Shown: one piece after another, positions 46,601 to 54,934 of the stretch | Layout: every line of letters starts with the position of its first letter | Position numbering within the stretch: the stretch's first letter is position 1 | Assembly: GCA_024398135.1 (NCBI GenBank) | Contig: CP073750.1 | Coordinates: forward strand, 1,240,001 to 1,304,000 | DNA from: a bacterium SCSIO 12643 | GTDB taxonomy: Bacteria > Bacteroidota > Bacteroidia > Flavobacteriales_G > Salibacteraceae | Direction of reading: 5' to 3' | Length of the DNA: 64,000 nt | Program-made: the position numbers and the translations under genes | The notes under the pieces: model-generated | Databases searched by the model: none | Told to the model about the DNA's origin: nothing | Seen by the model: only the letters and a program-made list of their open reading frames with translations

Positions 46601-47362
46601 ATGAGTACACCAATTATATCAATTAAGAATCTACATGCTGAAGTAGAAGGTCATAAAATCTTAAAAGGTTTTAATCTGGAAATTAACGCAAGTGAAATCC
46701 ATGCGATCATGGGACCAAATGGAACTGGAAAAAGTACTTTGGCCTCTGTATTGGCAGGAAGAGATGATTATGAAATTACCGAAGGAGAGGTTCTTTTCAA
46801 TGGAAAAGATCTTTTGGATTTGGAGCCAGATGAGCGTGCTGCAGAAGGTTTATTCTTAGCATTCCAATATCCGGTTGAGATCCCTGGAGTGAGTAACACC
46901 AACTTCATGAAAGCAGCGGTAAATAACATCCGTGAGTATCATGGAAAAGAACCTTTAAAAGCCAAAGATTTCTTAAAACTCATGAAAGAGAAACAAGAAT
47001 TGGTTGAGCTTAAAGGACGTTTAGCGAACCGTTCTGTAAATGAAGGTTTCTCAGGTGGTGAGAAAAAACGAAATGAAATTTTCCAAATGGCTATGTTGGA
47101 TCCTCAATTAGCTATTCTGGATGAAACCGACTCAGGATTGGATATTGACGCTTTAAAAGTGGTTTCTAACGGAGTAAATCAATTACGTAATGAAGAAAAT
47201 GCTTTTATGGTAATAACTCACTATCAAAGACTTTTGGATCATATTGTTCCGGACTTTGTTCATGTAATGTATGATGGGAAAATTGTAAAAACCGGGCCAA
47301 AAGAATTAGCATTAGAATTAGAAGCTAAAGGTTACGACTGGTTAAAAGAAACTACGGTTTAA
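46601..47362 (+). CDS. sufC: Fe-S cluster assembly ATPase SufC
   Basis: ABC-type ATPase that drives conformational changes in SufBCD. 253 residues. Walker A GPNGTGKST, signature GFSGGEKKRNEIFQM and Walker B AILDETDSGLDIDAL are complete, and the SufC-specific FQYPVEIPGVSN is present. It stands between sufB and sufD. Confidence 0.98.
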   Translation: MSTPIISIKNLHAEVEGHKILKGFNLEINASEIHAIMGPNGTGKSTLASVLAGRDDYEITEGEVLFNGKDLLDLEPDERAAEGLFLAFQYPVEIPGVSNTNFMKAAVNNIREYHGKEPLKAKDFLKLMKEKQELVELKGRLANRSVNEGFSGGEKKRNEIFQMAMLDPQLAILDETDSGLDIDALKVVSNGVNQLRNEENAFMVITHYQRLLDHIVPDFVHVMYDGKIVKTGPKELALELEAKGYDWLKETTV

Positions 47363-47381
47363 TTCTTCAAATTAGATAATT

Positions 47382-48659
47382 ATGAGTGCCATAGCACCAA
47401 TAAAAAATAAGGAGTTTGTAGATAGTATCGTAAATACCGATCATATCGTATCCGGTTTTGATCATCTTAGATCAGAGGGTTTACGTCAACTGGAAACAAC
47501 TCCATTTCCGACATTGCGAAGTGAAGTGTGGAAATACACCAAAGTTTCCGGACTTTTAAAAAAGAGTTTTATTTCTTCTCCGTCCGATCTCAAAGCAATT
47601 CCAGATTACATCAAATCCGCAATTGATGGGAACCCACATATTGTATTTGTGAATGGATTTTTTAATGCAGATTTAAGTCAACTTCCTGAAGAGCAAATCC
47701 ACATCGCAACCTTAAGTTCAGGAAATGTAAATAGCCAGGACATTTCTTCCCTTCCTACCAATTGGGAAGGTGAAAATGAAGCTTTCACGCACTTAAACGC
47801 TGCGTCTTTTACAGACGGTGTATCTATTACAATAGAAAAAAACATAAAACTAGATACTCCATTATTTGTTATTCATCTTACGAGAGGTGAAAACGTATCG
47901 GTTTCAAAAAGAAACTTTATTCGGGTAAAAAATGGAGCTGAATTGTCGGTCATCAATATGTTTGATGGAGATTCAGAAACTTCCTTTTCTAACCATTTTA
48001 ATAGCATTTCTGTAGAAGCAAATGCATATTTGAATTGGTATGATTATCACCAGGATGGAAACTTATCAAATCAGGTAAACACTACCATTGCTGATCAACA
48101 AGGTGATAGCCATTTGAATATCGGTTCTTATATCTTTGGAGGAAAACTTTTACGTAAAAACTTCTACGTAAATATCCTCGGGGAAAATGCGGATACTACT
48201 GTTAATGGCGCGTATATCTTAAACGAAAAACAAGTTGCGGATCATCGTATCATCCTGGACCACAAAGCTGCACATTGCACCTCAAATCAGATGTTCAAGG
48301 GAGTTATGGGAGATCAATCTACTGGTATTTTCAATGGAAAAATCTACGTAAGAAAAGACTCTCAAATCATTAATGCTTTCCAAAACAACCGCAACATTTT
48401 GTTAAGCGATGATGCTAACGCATATTCCCGACCACAATTGGAAATTTATGCGGATGATGTAAAATGTTCGCATGGATCTACCATTGGTCAATTAGATGAA
48501 GAAGCGCTCTTCTACTTAATGGCCAGAGGAATTCGCAGGACTGAAGCTGAAAAATTACTTGTATCTGCATTTACTGCGGATGCACTCGAAAATATTTCTT
48601 TTGAACCTTTCAAGGAGATTGTTCTCAACGCTATTGCTGAAAAAAGCGCAAAACTTTAA
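47382..48659 (+). CDS. sufD: Fe-S cluster assembly protein SufD
   Basis: Partner of SufB in the scaffold. 425 residues. The C-terminal block KCSHGSTIGQLDEEALFYL with the adjacent RGI is diagnostic, including the conserved His; the N-terminal part (about 1-150) is variable, as usual. It is 2 bases from sufS. Confidence 0.97.
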   Translation: MSAIAPIKNKEFVDSIVNTDHIVSGFDHLRSEGLRQLETTPFPTLRSEVWKYTKVSGLLKKSFISSPSDLKAIPDYIKSAIDGNPHIVFVNGFFNADLSQLPEEQIHIATLSSGNVNSQDISSLPTNWEGENEAFTHLNAASFTDGVSITIEKNIKLDTPLFVIHLTRGENVSVSKRNFIRVKNGAELSVINMFDGDSETSFSNHFNSISVEANAYLNWYDYHQDGNLSNQVNTTIADQQGDSHLNIGSYIFGGKLLRKNFYVNILGENADTTVNGAYILNEKQVADHRIILDHKAAHCTSNQMFKGVMGDQSTGIFNGKIYVRKDSQIINAFQNNRNILLSDDANAYSRPQLEIYADDVKCSHGSTIGQLDEEALFYLMARGIRRTEAEKLLVSAFTADALENISFEPFKEIVLNAIAEKSAKL

Positions 48660-48661
48660 TC

Positions 48662-49885
48662 ATGGAAAAAGTATTGGACATCTCTAAAATACGTGAAGAG
48701 TTTCCCATTTTACAGGAGAAAGTAAATGGGAAACCTTTAGTATACTTTGACAATGCGGCATCTTCTCAAAAACCAATTTCGGTAATTGAAACTATTTCAA
48801 ATTACTATTTGAAAGAACATGCCAATATTCATAGAGGGGTTCATACGTTAAGCCAAAAAGCTACTTCCAAATACGAAGCGGTTCGGGAAAACCTTGCCGA
48901 TTATATCGGTGCGGAATCAAAAGAGATCATCTTCACCAGAGGAACTACAGAAGCCATTAATTTATTTGCATCGACCTACGGAGCTGAAAATCTCATGCCG
49001 GGTGATGAAATCATTATTTCTACACTAGAGCATCATTCTAATATGGTACCCTGGCATATGTGGTGCAAAAAAACAGGAGCAATTCTAAAAATTATTCCAA
49101 TCAATGATGCCGGTGAGTTAGATTTAGAAGCCTATACTGAGCTACTCAATGAGAAGACTAAAATAGTTTCTGTAGCACATGTCTCCAATACACTCGGTAC
49201 TGTAAATGATGTGAAGTTTATTATTCAAAAAGCGCATGAATTTGGCGCAGTTGTTTTATTGGATGGTGCACAAGCTTTGCCACATATTGAAGTAAATGTT
49301 AACGATCTGGATTGTGATTTTTATGCTTCTTCTGCACACAAAATGTATGGACCAACAGGAATTGGTTTTTTATATGGTAAAGCTGAGCTTTTAGAAAAAA
49401 TGCCACCTTATCATGGTGGTGGAGAAATGATCAAATCCGTTAGTTTATTAGAGAGTACTTATGCTGATTTACCTTTCAAATTTGAGGCTGGAACTCCAAA
49501 TATTGCTGATACCATTGGTTTTGGAGCAGCCATAGACTTCTTAAAAAAATACGGAGCTCATAATATCGCAGCACATGAAAAAATGCTCCACGATTACGCA
49601 ACTGAAGAGTTAAGCAAAATTGAAGGGATTCGTTTTATCGGAACCTCAAAACACAAAGCTGGAGTAATTTCATTTTTAATTGGAGATATCCATCCATATG
49701 ATCTGGGTGTGATTTTAGACCAACTAGGTATTGCAGTACGTACGGGACATCATTGTACCGAACCATTAATGCAACACTTTAATATTCCTGGAACCGTTCG
49801 AGCTTCATTTGCAATCTATAATACCAAAGAAGAAGTCGATCAATTTATTGCAGGTGTAAAACGTGCACAAAGAATGTTATCTTAA
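48662..49885 (+). CDS. sufS: cysteine desulfurase SufS
   Basis: PLP enzyme that takes sulfur from cysteine for cluster assembly. 407 residues, type II desulfurase. PLP Lys is in SSAHKMYGPTG; the persulfide Cys in RTGHHCTEPLM; the cofactor loop is FTRGTTEAINLFA. It lies between sufD and its activator sufE. Confidence 0.98.
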   Translation: MEKVLDISKIREEFPILQEKVNGKPLVYFDNAASSQKPISVIETISNYYLKEHANIHRGVHTLSQKATSKYEAVRENLADYIGAESKEIIFTRGTTEAINLFASTYGAENLMPGDEIIISTLEHHSNMVPWHMWCKKTGAILKIIPINDAGELDLEAYTELLNEKTKIVSVAHVSNTLGTVNDVKFIIQKAHEFGAVVLLDGAQALPHIEVNVNDLDCDFYASSAHKMYGPTGIGFLYGKAELLEKMPPYHGGGEMIKSVSLLESTYADLPFKFEAGTPNIADTIGFGAAIDFLKKYGAHNIAAHEKMLHDYATEELSKIEGIRFIGTSKHKAGVISFLIGDIHPYDLGVILDQLGIAVRTGHHCTEPLMQHFNIPGTVRASFAIYNTKEEVDQFIAGVKRAQRMLS

Positions 49886-49896
49886 ATAGATACGAA

Positions 49897-50322
49897 ATGA
49901 CGATTAAAGAAAAACAAGATCAGATCATAGAAGAGTTCGCCATGTTCGATGAGTGGATGGATAAATATGAGAATATTATCGATTACGGAAAAGAACTTGA
50001 AGGGTTAAATGATTCTGATAAGACTGATGAAAATATCGTACGCGGTTGTCAAAGTAATGTTTGGCTAACTGCAACCGAAAAAGATGGAAAATTAATTTTT
50101 AATGCAGATTCAGATGCCATTATTACAAAAGGGATCATTGGGTTATTGTTAGAGATATTTTCCGGACATACCCCTCAGGAAATTGCAACAACCGAACTAT
50201 ACGCGATTGATGAAATAGGGTTGAAAGAGCATCTTTCTCCAAATAGAGCCAATGGACTCACATCAATGGTGAACAAAATTAAAATGACGGCTTTGGCTTA
50301 TAGAGCGAAGCAAAACGGATGA
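49897..50322 (+). CDS. sufE: sulfur acceptor SufE
   Basis: Accepts the persulfide from SufS and passes it to SufB. 141 residues. The acceptor Cys is in VRGCQSNVWLT (about residue 50), on the loop seen in all SufE proteins. It follows sufS by 11 bases. Confidence 0.96.
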   Translation: MTIKEKQDQIIEEFAMFDEWMDKYENIIDYGKELEGLNDSDKTDENIVRGCQSNVWLTATEKDGKLIFNADSDAIITKGIIGLLLEIFSGHTPQEIATTELYAIDEIGLKEHLSPNRANGLTSMVNKIKMTALAYRAKQNG

Positions 50323-50326
50323 GGCT

Positions 50327-50644
50327 ATGAAAATGAATAAAAAATTATTAGGAAATGAAATTATTCGGGTCTTAAAAACTATTTATGATCCGGAAATTCC
50401 TGTCGATGTATACGAACTGGGATTGATCTATGATGTTCAAATTAAAGATGATTATTCTGTATTCATCCTAATGACATTAACAACTCCAAACTGTCCGGTA
50501 GCAGAATCTCTTCCACAAGAAGTAGAAGATAAAGTTGCAGGAATTCATGATGTAACAAAAGCATCGGTGGATATTACATTTGAACCGCCATGGACCAAAG
50601 ACATGTTAAGTGAAGAAGCTATGCTTGAACTGGGAATGCTATAA
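50327..50644 (+). CDS. sufT: SufT / DUF59 (MIP18-like) Fe-S maturation protein
   Basis: A 105-residue DUF59 protein, which helps Fe-S protein maturation. IRVLKTIYDPEIPVDVYELGLIYDV is the characteristic start, and TTPNCPVAESLP holds the conserved Cys. Last gene of the suf operon; a terminator lies just behind it. The gene symbol sufT is used for this subgroup when located in suf operons. Confidence 0.92.
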   Translation: MKMNKKLLGNEIIRVLKTIYDPEIPVDVYELGLIYDVQIKDDYSVFILMTLTTPNCPVAESLPQEVEDKVAGIHDVTKASVDITFEPPWTKDMLSEEAMLELGML

Positions 50645-50649
50645 AATTG

Positions 50650-50683
50650 AAACAGCCGAAATAAATATTTCGGCTGTTTTTTT
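50650..50683 (+). terminator. intrinsic terminator of the suf operon
   Basis: Fourteen-base arms AAACAGCCGAAATA and TATTTCGGCTGTTT with a two-base loop, ending in a run of seven T. It also lies at the end of the convergent DUF389 gene and may serve both. Confidence 0.9.
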
Positions 50684-52160
50684 ATGGATAATATTGTTTG
50701 ATCCTGATCCTTGTATTGTGTGTTCGAATGGGTAACCATTCTTTCAACTTCTTCATTCTGGCATTCTTTGTTGAGGTCCCTATCTTTCGGGACCAATTAA
50801 TAAACAATGTTGGAATCGTATCTAATTTCTCTCCACTATTTTCAATTACATCGCCAAACGCCAATGTATTCACACCAGAGTACATAGAACGAATTTCATC
50901 CGAAATCTGTTGATAATCTATCATCATAGAATCTCGTTTATGAATCTGATTATTTAATTCATTAATCACAGAATCTTTCATACTTAGATTCATCCTATTC
51001 TCCAACATCATCGCATTAAAAGCCGATTGATTTTCTTCATTTTGACTAGAGGAACTTTGTTCTAACTCTTTAATCTTGTCTGATAGTAATTCATCATGAA
51101 TATCTTGAATAATGTGCAACTCCGTATTCTCCAGATTATATTCCTGCAACTTGGCCACCCAGGACTGAATTGTAGAATCACCAACCGTTTGTCCTCCCAT
51201 TAAAATCTCAATTTTTGAATCTCGATTCGGATTAAAATTAAAATTCTCAGCAATTACAAAGCTATTGCTATGTTGGATTTCCTCCTTTACAAATCTATTT
51301 GCAGCAGATTCGAATAAAGATTTACGAGTCGCATTGATAAAAAAGAAAATACTTGGAACTATTAATACAATCATCGATACCGTGATAATGATCTTTGCTT
51401 TCTTCTCTTTTCTCTTATTAACGAAAGTATGAATAGGGAATCCTATCACACGCACAAAAACGGTTGTAGAAATACTGATAATTACAGAATTCAGCATAAA
51501 CAGGTACATCGCACCCAATGCAAATTCCATTTGAAATGTGGCCAGTCCATAACCTACTGTGCATAATGGTGGCATCAGAGCAGTTGCAATAGCCACCCCT
51601 GGAATTACGGTTAGCCCCTGAGTCTTTTTTGTTCCAGCAATAGCACCAGCCAATCCACCAAATGTAGCTACCAATACATCTAGTATTGTTGGAGCCGTTC
51701 GTGCTAAGATTTCTGTATCCGCCTTATCTATTGGAGTCAATAAAAAATACAACCAGGATGTAATTAAACTTACGGTAACCATGATGACAAAATTCATGAA
51801 TGACCGTTTCAGTAAGTCAAATCTATTGGTCCCCAATGAAAAACCAACTCCAACAATGGGTCCCATTAATGGAGAAATTAACATGGCTCCGATAATGATC
51901 GCTGTAGAATTAGAATTTAACCCAATCGAAGCAATAAATATTGAGATGATCAATACCCAAACGTTAAAGCCCTGAAACTTGATTCCTTCCGCAATTCTCC
52001 TTGGAGACTCTTCATAATCAATCTCACTCTTTACACTGACCAGTGAAACCAAAAACTCTTTCAACGAGCTATATAAACCCGTCACCTTTTCTTTTACTTC
52101 GTGTTTTGCATCCTCTAACTTCTCTTGTTCCTGATTCTGGTTATCTTCAGCGGGATTCAT
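50682..52160 (-). CDS. DUF389 membrane protein with C-terminal extracytoplasmic coiled region
   Basis: A 492-residue protein. The N-terminal 300 residues contain a DUF389 domain with about six helices (GLNSNSTAIIIGAMLISPLMGPI, ATALMPPLCTVGYGLATFQ). Residues about 300-490 are soluble and partly coiled coil. DUF389 proteins resemble small transporters or channels but lack a confirmed function. It is convergent with sufT and divergent from the DUF2480 gene. Confidence 0.85.
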   Translation of the reverse strand: MNPAEDNQNQEQEKLEDAKHEVKEKVTGLYSSLKEFLVSLVSVKSEIDYEESPRRIAEGIKFQGFNVWVLIISIFIASIGLNSNSTAIIIGAMLISPLMGPIVGVGFSLGTNRFDLLKRSFMNFVIMVTVSLITSWLYFLLTPIDKADTEILARTAPTILDVLVATFGGLAGAIAGTKKTQGLTVIPGVAIATALMPPLCTVGYGLATFQMEFALGAMYLFMLNSVIISISTTVFVRVIGFPIHTFVNKRKEKKAKIIITVSMIVLIVPSIFFFINATRKSLFESAANRFVKEEIQHSNSFVIAENFNFNPNRDSKIEILMGGQTVGDSTIQSWVAKLQEYNLENTELHIIQDIHDELLSDKIKELEQSSSSQNEENQSAFNAMMLENRMNLSMKDSVINELNNQIHKRDSMMIDYQQISDEIRSMYSGVNTLAFGDVIENSGEKLDTIPTLFINWSRKIGTSTKNARMKKLKEWLPIRTHNTRIRIKQYYP

Positions 52161-52257
52161 TGGCGTAATTTTTCGGAAAGTTAGTAAATATAATTTTTTC
52201 CAAAATTCAAATCAGTATTACTTATTCGCTTATTTCTAAACATGCGGGTATAACATG

Positions 52258-52265
52258 TATTTTTG
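52258..52265 (+). promoter_or_regulatory. candidate -7 element of the DUF2480 gene
   Basis: TATTTTTG fits TAnnTTTG, 21 bases before the ATG at 52287. The upstream TTG is missing at the usual distance. A short repeat ACATG-N9-CATGT overlaps the region. Confidence 0.35.
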
Positions 52266-52286
52266 TTGTTCAATCAGATCGAACAT

Positions 52287-52796
52287 ATGTCAGAAATCAT
52301 CAACAGAGTAGAAAAAAGTGGTCTTATTCAAATTGATTTGGCAGACTATTATACCCATGGAAAAAGAACCATACTAGATATCAAACCATGGCTATTTGAA
52401 GAACTCATACTTAAAGAGAAGGATTTCAGAGATTATGTTAAAAATCATGATTGGAATCAATATCAGGACCATTTCGTTTCTGTGATCTGTAGTGTGGATG
52501 TCATTGTTCCTTCATGGGCATATCTTTTAATTGCGATAGAATTAGAATCTATTGCTAAAAAAGTGGTCTTTGGAAATACGGAAACTATGGAAACCATATT
52601 GTTTGAGGAATATTTCAATCAATTTGATTTTGTTCAATATCAAGACAAAATGCTAATTGTTAAAGGTTGTGGACATCTTCCTATTCCACAACAGGCTTAT
52701 ATGCACTTTATAATCAAAGCAAAACCCTTTGCAAAGTCTATTATGTTTGGAGAACCTTGTTCTGCTGTACCTTTGTACAAACGGTCAAAGAAATAA
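52287..52796 (+). CDS. DUF2480-family protein
   Basis: A 169-residue cytoplasmic protein of the Bacteroidota-restricted DUF2480 family: LIQIDLADYYTHGKRTILDIK and VSVICSVDVIVPSWAYLLIA are its hallmarks, and GCGHLPIPQQAYMHFI is conserved near the C-terminus. In other Bacteroidota the gene is found within or next to suf operons, as here, which suggests a link with Fe-S assembly. No activity is known. ATG at 52287 (MSEIINRVE) is chosen over one at 52263. Confidence 0.88.
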   Translation: MSEIINRVEKSGLIQIDLADYYTHGKRTILDIKPWLFEELILKEKDFRDYVKNHDWNQYQDHFVSVICSVDVIVPSWAYLLIAIELESIAKKVVFGNTETMETILFEEYFNQFDFVQYQDKMLIVKGCGHLPIPQQAYMHFIIKAKPFAKSIMFGEPCSAVPLYKRSKK

Positions 52797-52859
52797 AACA
52801 TAAACAAGTTACAACTCCTATCAGGTTTTATTAGATTTGCTCACCCAATACTCAACAAA

Positions 52860-53915
52860 ATGGATCAAAAAATTCTAATCACTGGAGGTGCAGGTTTTAT
52901 CGGTAGTCATGTTGTCAGACTATTTGTTCAGAATTACCCCAATTATCATATCTATAATCTGGATAAACTTACTTATGCGGGGAACCTGGAAAACATCAGA
53001 GATATAGAAGATGCTTCTAACTATACCTTCATTAAAGGGGATATCGTTGATGCTAGTTTTATTCAATCCATTTTTGAAGAGCACCAGTTTGATGCAGTAA
53101 TTCATTTGGCTGCAGAAAGTCATGTAGATCGTTCCATTTCAAATCCAATTGAATTTGTGATGACCAATGTGGTAGGTACGGTTAACCTTCTGAATGCTGC
53201 TAAGCATATTTGGAACAATAACTTTGAAAACAAATTATTCTATCACGTTTCTACCGATGAAGTATATGGTTCACTTGGCGAAACAGGGATGTTTTTAGAA
53301 ACTACAGCTTACGATCCTCATAGCCCATACTCAGCTTCTAAAGCAAGCTCAGATCATTTTGTGAGAGCCTATCATGATACTTATGGAATGCCAACGGTTA
53401 TTTCCAACTGTTCTAATAATTACGGTCCAAATCAATTTCCCGAAAAACTGATTCCGTTATTCATTAATAACATTAGAAACAACAAACCTTTACCAGTATA
53501 CGGTAAAGGTGAAAATGTCAGAGACTGGTTATTTGTGATTGATCATGCCCGTGCTATTGATGTCATATTCCATAAAGGAGTTGATGGAGAGACTTATAAT
53601 ATTGGAGGGGAAAACGAATGGACCAATATTGAGCTGATCAAAGTAATTTGTAAAGCCATGGATAAAAGGCTAGGCCGAGAAACAGGCACTTCAGAAAAGC
53701 TGATCACTTTTGTGAAAGATCGTGCAGGTCATGATTTAAGATATGCGATTGACTCCTCTAAACTGATGTCCGAATTAGGTTGGGAACCATCATTACAATT
53801 TGAAGAAGGAATCGAGAAAACCATAAACTGGTATATGGACCATCAGGAATGGATGGATAATATCACATCAGGTGATTACCAGAAATATTATGATGAAATG
53901 TATCTAAATAGATAA
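52860..53915 (+). CDS. rfbB: dTDP-glucose 4,6-dehydratase
   Basis: Short-chain dehydrogenase converting dTDP-glucose to dTDP-4-keto-6-deoxyglucose for rhamnose and other deoxysugars. 351 residues. NAD loop TGGAGFIGSHVVRLF; catalytic YSASKASSDHFV with STDEVYGSLG just before; AAESHVDRSI is typical of RmlB. The other rml genes are not in the window. It opens the surface polysaccharide region. Confidence 0.97.
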   Translation: MDQKILITGGAGFIGSHVVRLFVQNYPNYHIYNLDKLTYAGNLENIRDIEDASNYTFIKGDIVDASFIQSIFEEHQFDAVIHLAAESHVDRSISNPIEFVMTNVVGTVNLLNAAKHIWNNNFENKLFYHVSTDEVYGSLGETGMFLETTAYDPHSPYSASKASSDHFVRAYHDTYGMPTVISNCSNNYGPNQFPEKLIPLFINNIRNNKPLPVYGKGENVRDWLFVIDHARAIDVIFHKGVDGETYNIGGENEWTNIELIKVICKAMDKRLGRETGTSEKLITFVKDRAGHDLRYAIDSSKLMSELGWEPSLQFEEGIEKTINWYMDHQEWMDNITSGDYQKYYDEMYLNR

Positions 53916-54180
53916 TTTTTCGCCACAAATCACTTTCATCTTAACTCCATGTAAATCAAAAACATCTGCTCAGACAGTGATTTTACCAGCATTCTATTGT
54001 GATTTTTTTAACAAAAAAAGAACCTTTTCTCCAACCCTATATCCAATCAGAGTTGTCTACTTTATTAGGATGACACTCCGATAATTCCGCTCTTAATTCA
54101 TCTAAGGGTCATCCCAAATCTTGAGCAATATTCTGCTACGTCCATTTTCCGTAGCACAAATTCTAAAATGTAATATCTAG
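53916..54180. other. 265-base intergenic region with several inverted repeats
   Basis: No coding region is seen. It contains AAATCACT/AGTGATTT (53927-53934 with 53976-53983), GGATGAC/GTCATCC (54068-54074 with 54108-54114) and a tight hairpin TGCTACG/CGTAGCA with a 9-base loop (54134-54156). It probably holds the end of the rfbB transcript and the leader of the glycosyltransferase gene. Confidence 0.45.
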
Positions 54181-54924
54181 ATGATAGGGGATAAACGAAT
54201 TGTCGTGGTTATGCCTGCGTACAATGCTAAAAACACTTTACAGAAAACTTTTAATGAAATTCCATTTGACATTGTGGATGATGTTATTCTCGTAGACGAT
54301 TGTAGTACAGACAATACTGCGATTGTGGCGAGAAAAATTGGTATTCATCACATTATTAGACATCAACAAAATCGTGGTTATGGAGGAAATCAAAAAACAT
54401 GTTACCAAAAAGCGATTGAGCTTGGTGCCGATATCGTAATCATGCTCCATCCGGATTACCAGTATACACCTAAACTTATTCAATCCATGGCCTTTGTTAT
54501 TGCCAACGATCTGTATCCAGTTGTATTAGGGTCTAGAATTCTGGGTAAAGGTGCTTTAAAAGGAAATATGCCTATGATCAAATATGTGGCGAATCGATTT
54601 CTAACACTCTTCCAAAACATAATGTTGAATCAAAAACTCTCTGAATATCATACCGGATATCGTGCTTTCTCTACCCAGATATTTAAAGATATTGATATCG
54701 AAAAAAACTCTGATGACTTCATTTTCGACAATCAAATGCTATGTCAAATTTTTATGTCTAACCACGAAATCGGAGAGATTACATGCCCTACTAAATACTT
54801 TGACGAAGCTTCTTCAATTAGTCTTAAACGGAGCGCTATCTACGGTATGGGAGTTATTAAGACGTCCATCCAATATCGATTACATAGATGGGGACTGGTT
54901 GAATCACCAATATTCATGAATTAA
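54181..54924 (+). CDS. family 2 glycosyltransferase
   Basis: A 247-residue GT-A-fold enzyme of the dolichyl-phosphate-mannose-synthase-like group. VVMPAYNAKNTL and DDVILVDDCSTDNT hold the nucleotide-binding site; IVIMLHPDYQY replaces the usual DxD with HPD, as in several Bacteroidota homologues. There are no transmembrane helices. It probably makes a lipid-linked sugar used by the GT-C-like protein 10 bases downstream. Confidence 0.9.
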   Translation: MIGDKRIVVVMPAYNAKNTLQKTFNEIPFDIVDDVILVDDCSTDNTAIVARKIGIHHIIRHQQNRGYGGNQKTCYQKAIELGADIVIMLHPDYQYTPKLIQSMAFVIANDLYPVVLGSRILGKGALKGNMPMIKYVANRFLTLFQNIMLNQKLSEYHTGYRAFSTQIFKDIDIEKNSDDFIFDNQMLCQIFMSNHEIGEITCPTKYFDEASSISLKRSAIYGMGVIKTSIQYRLHRWGLVESPIFMN

Positions 54925-54934
54925 TATAAAACCT

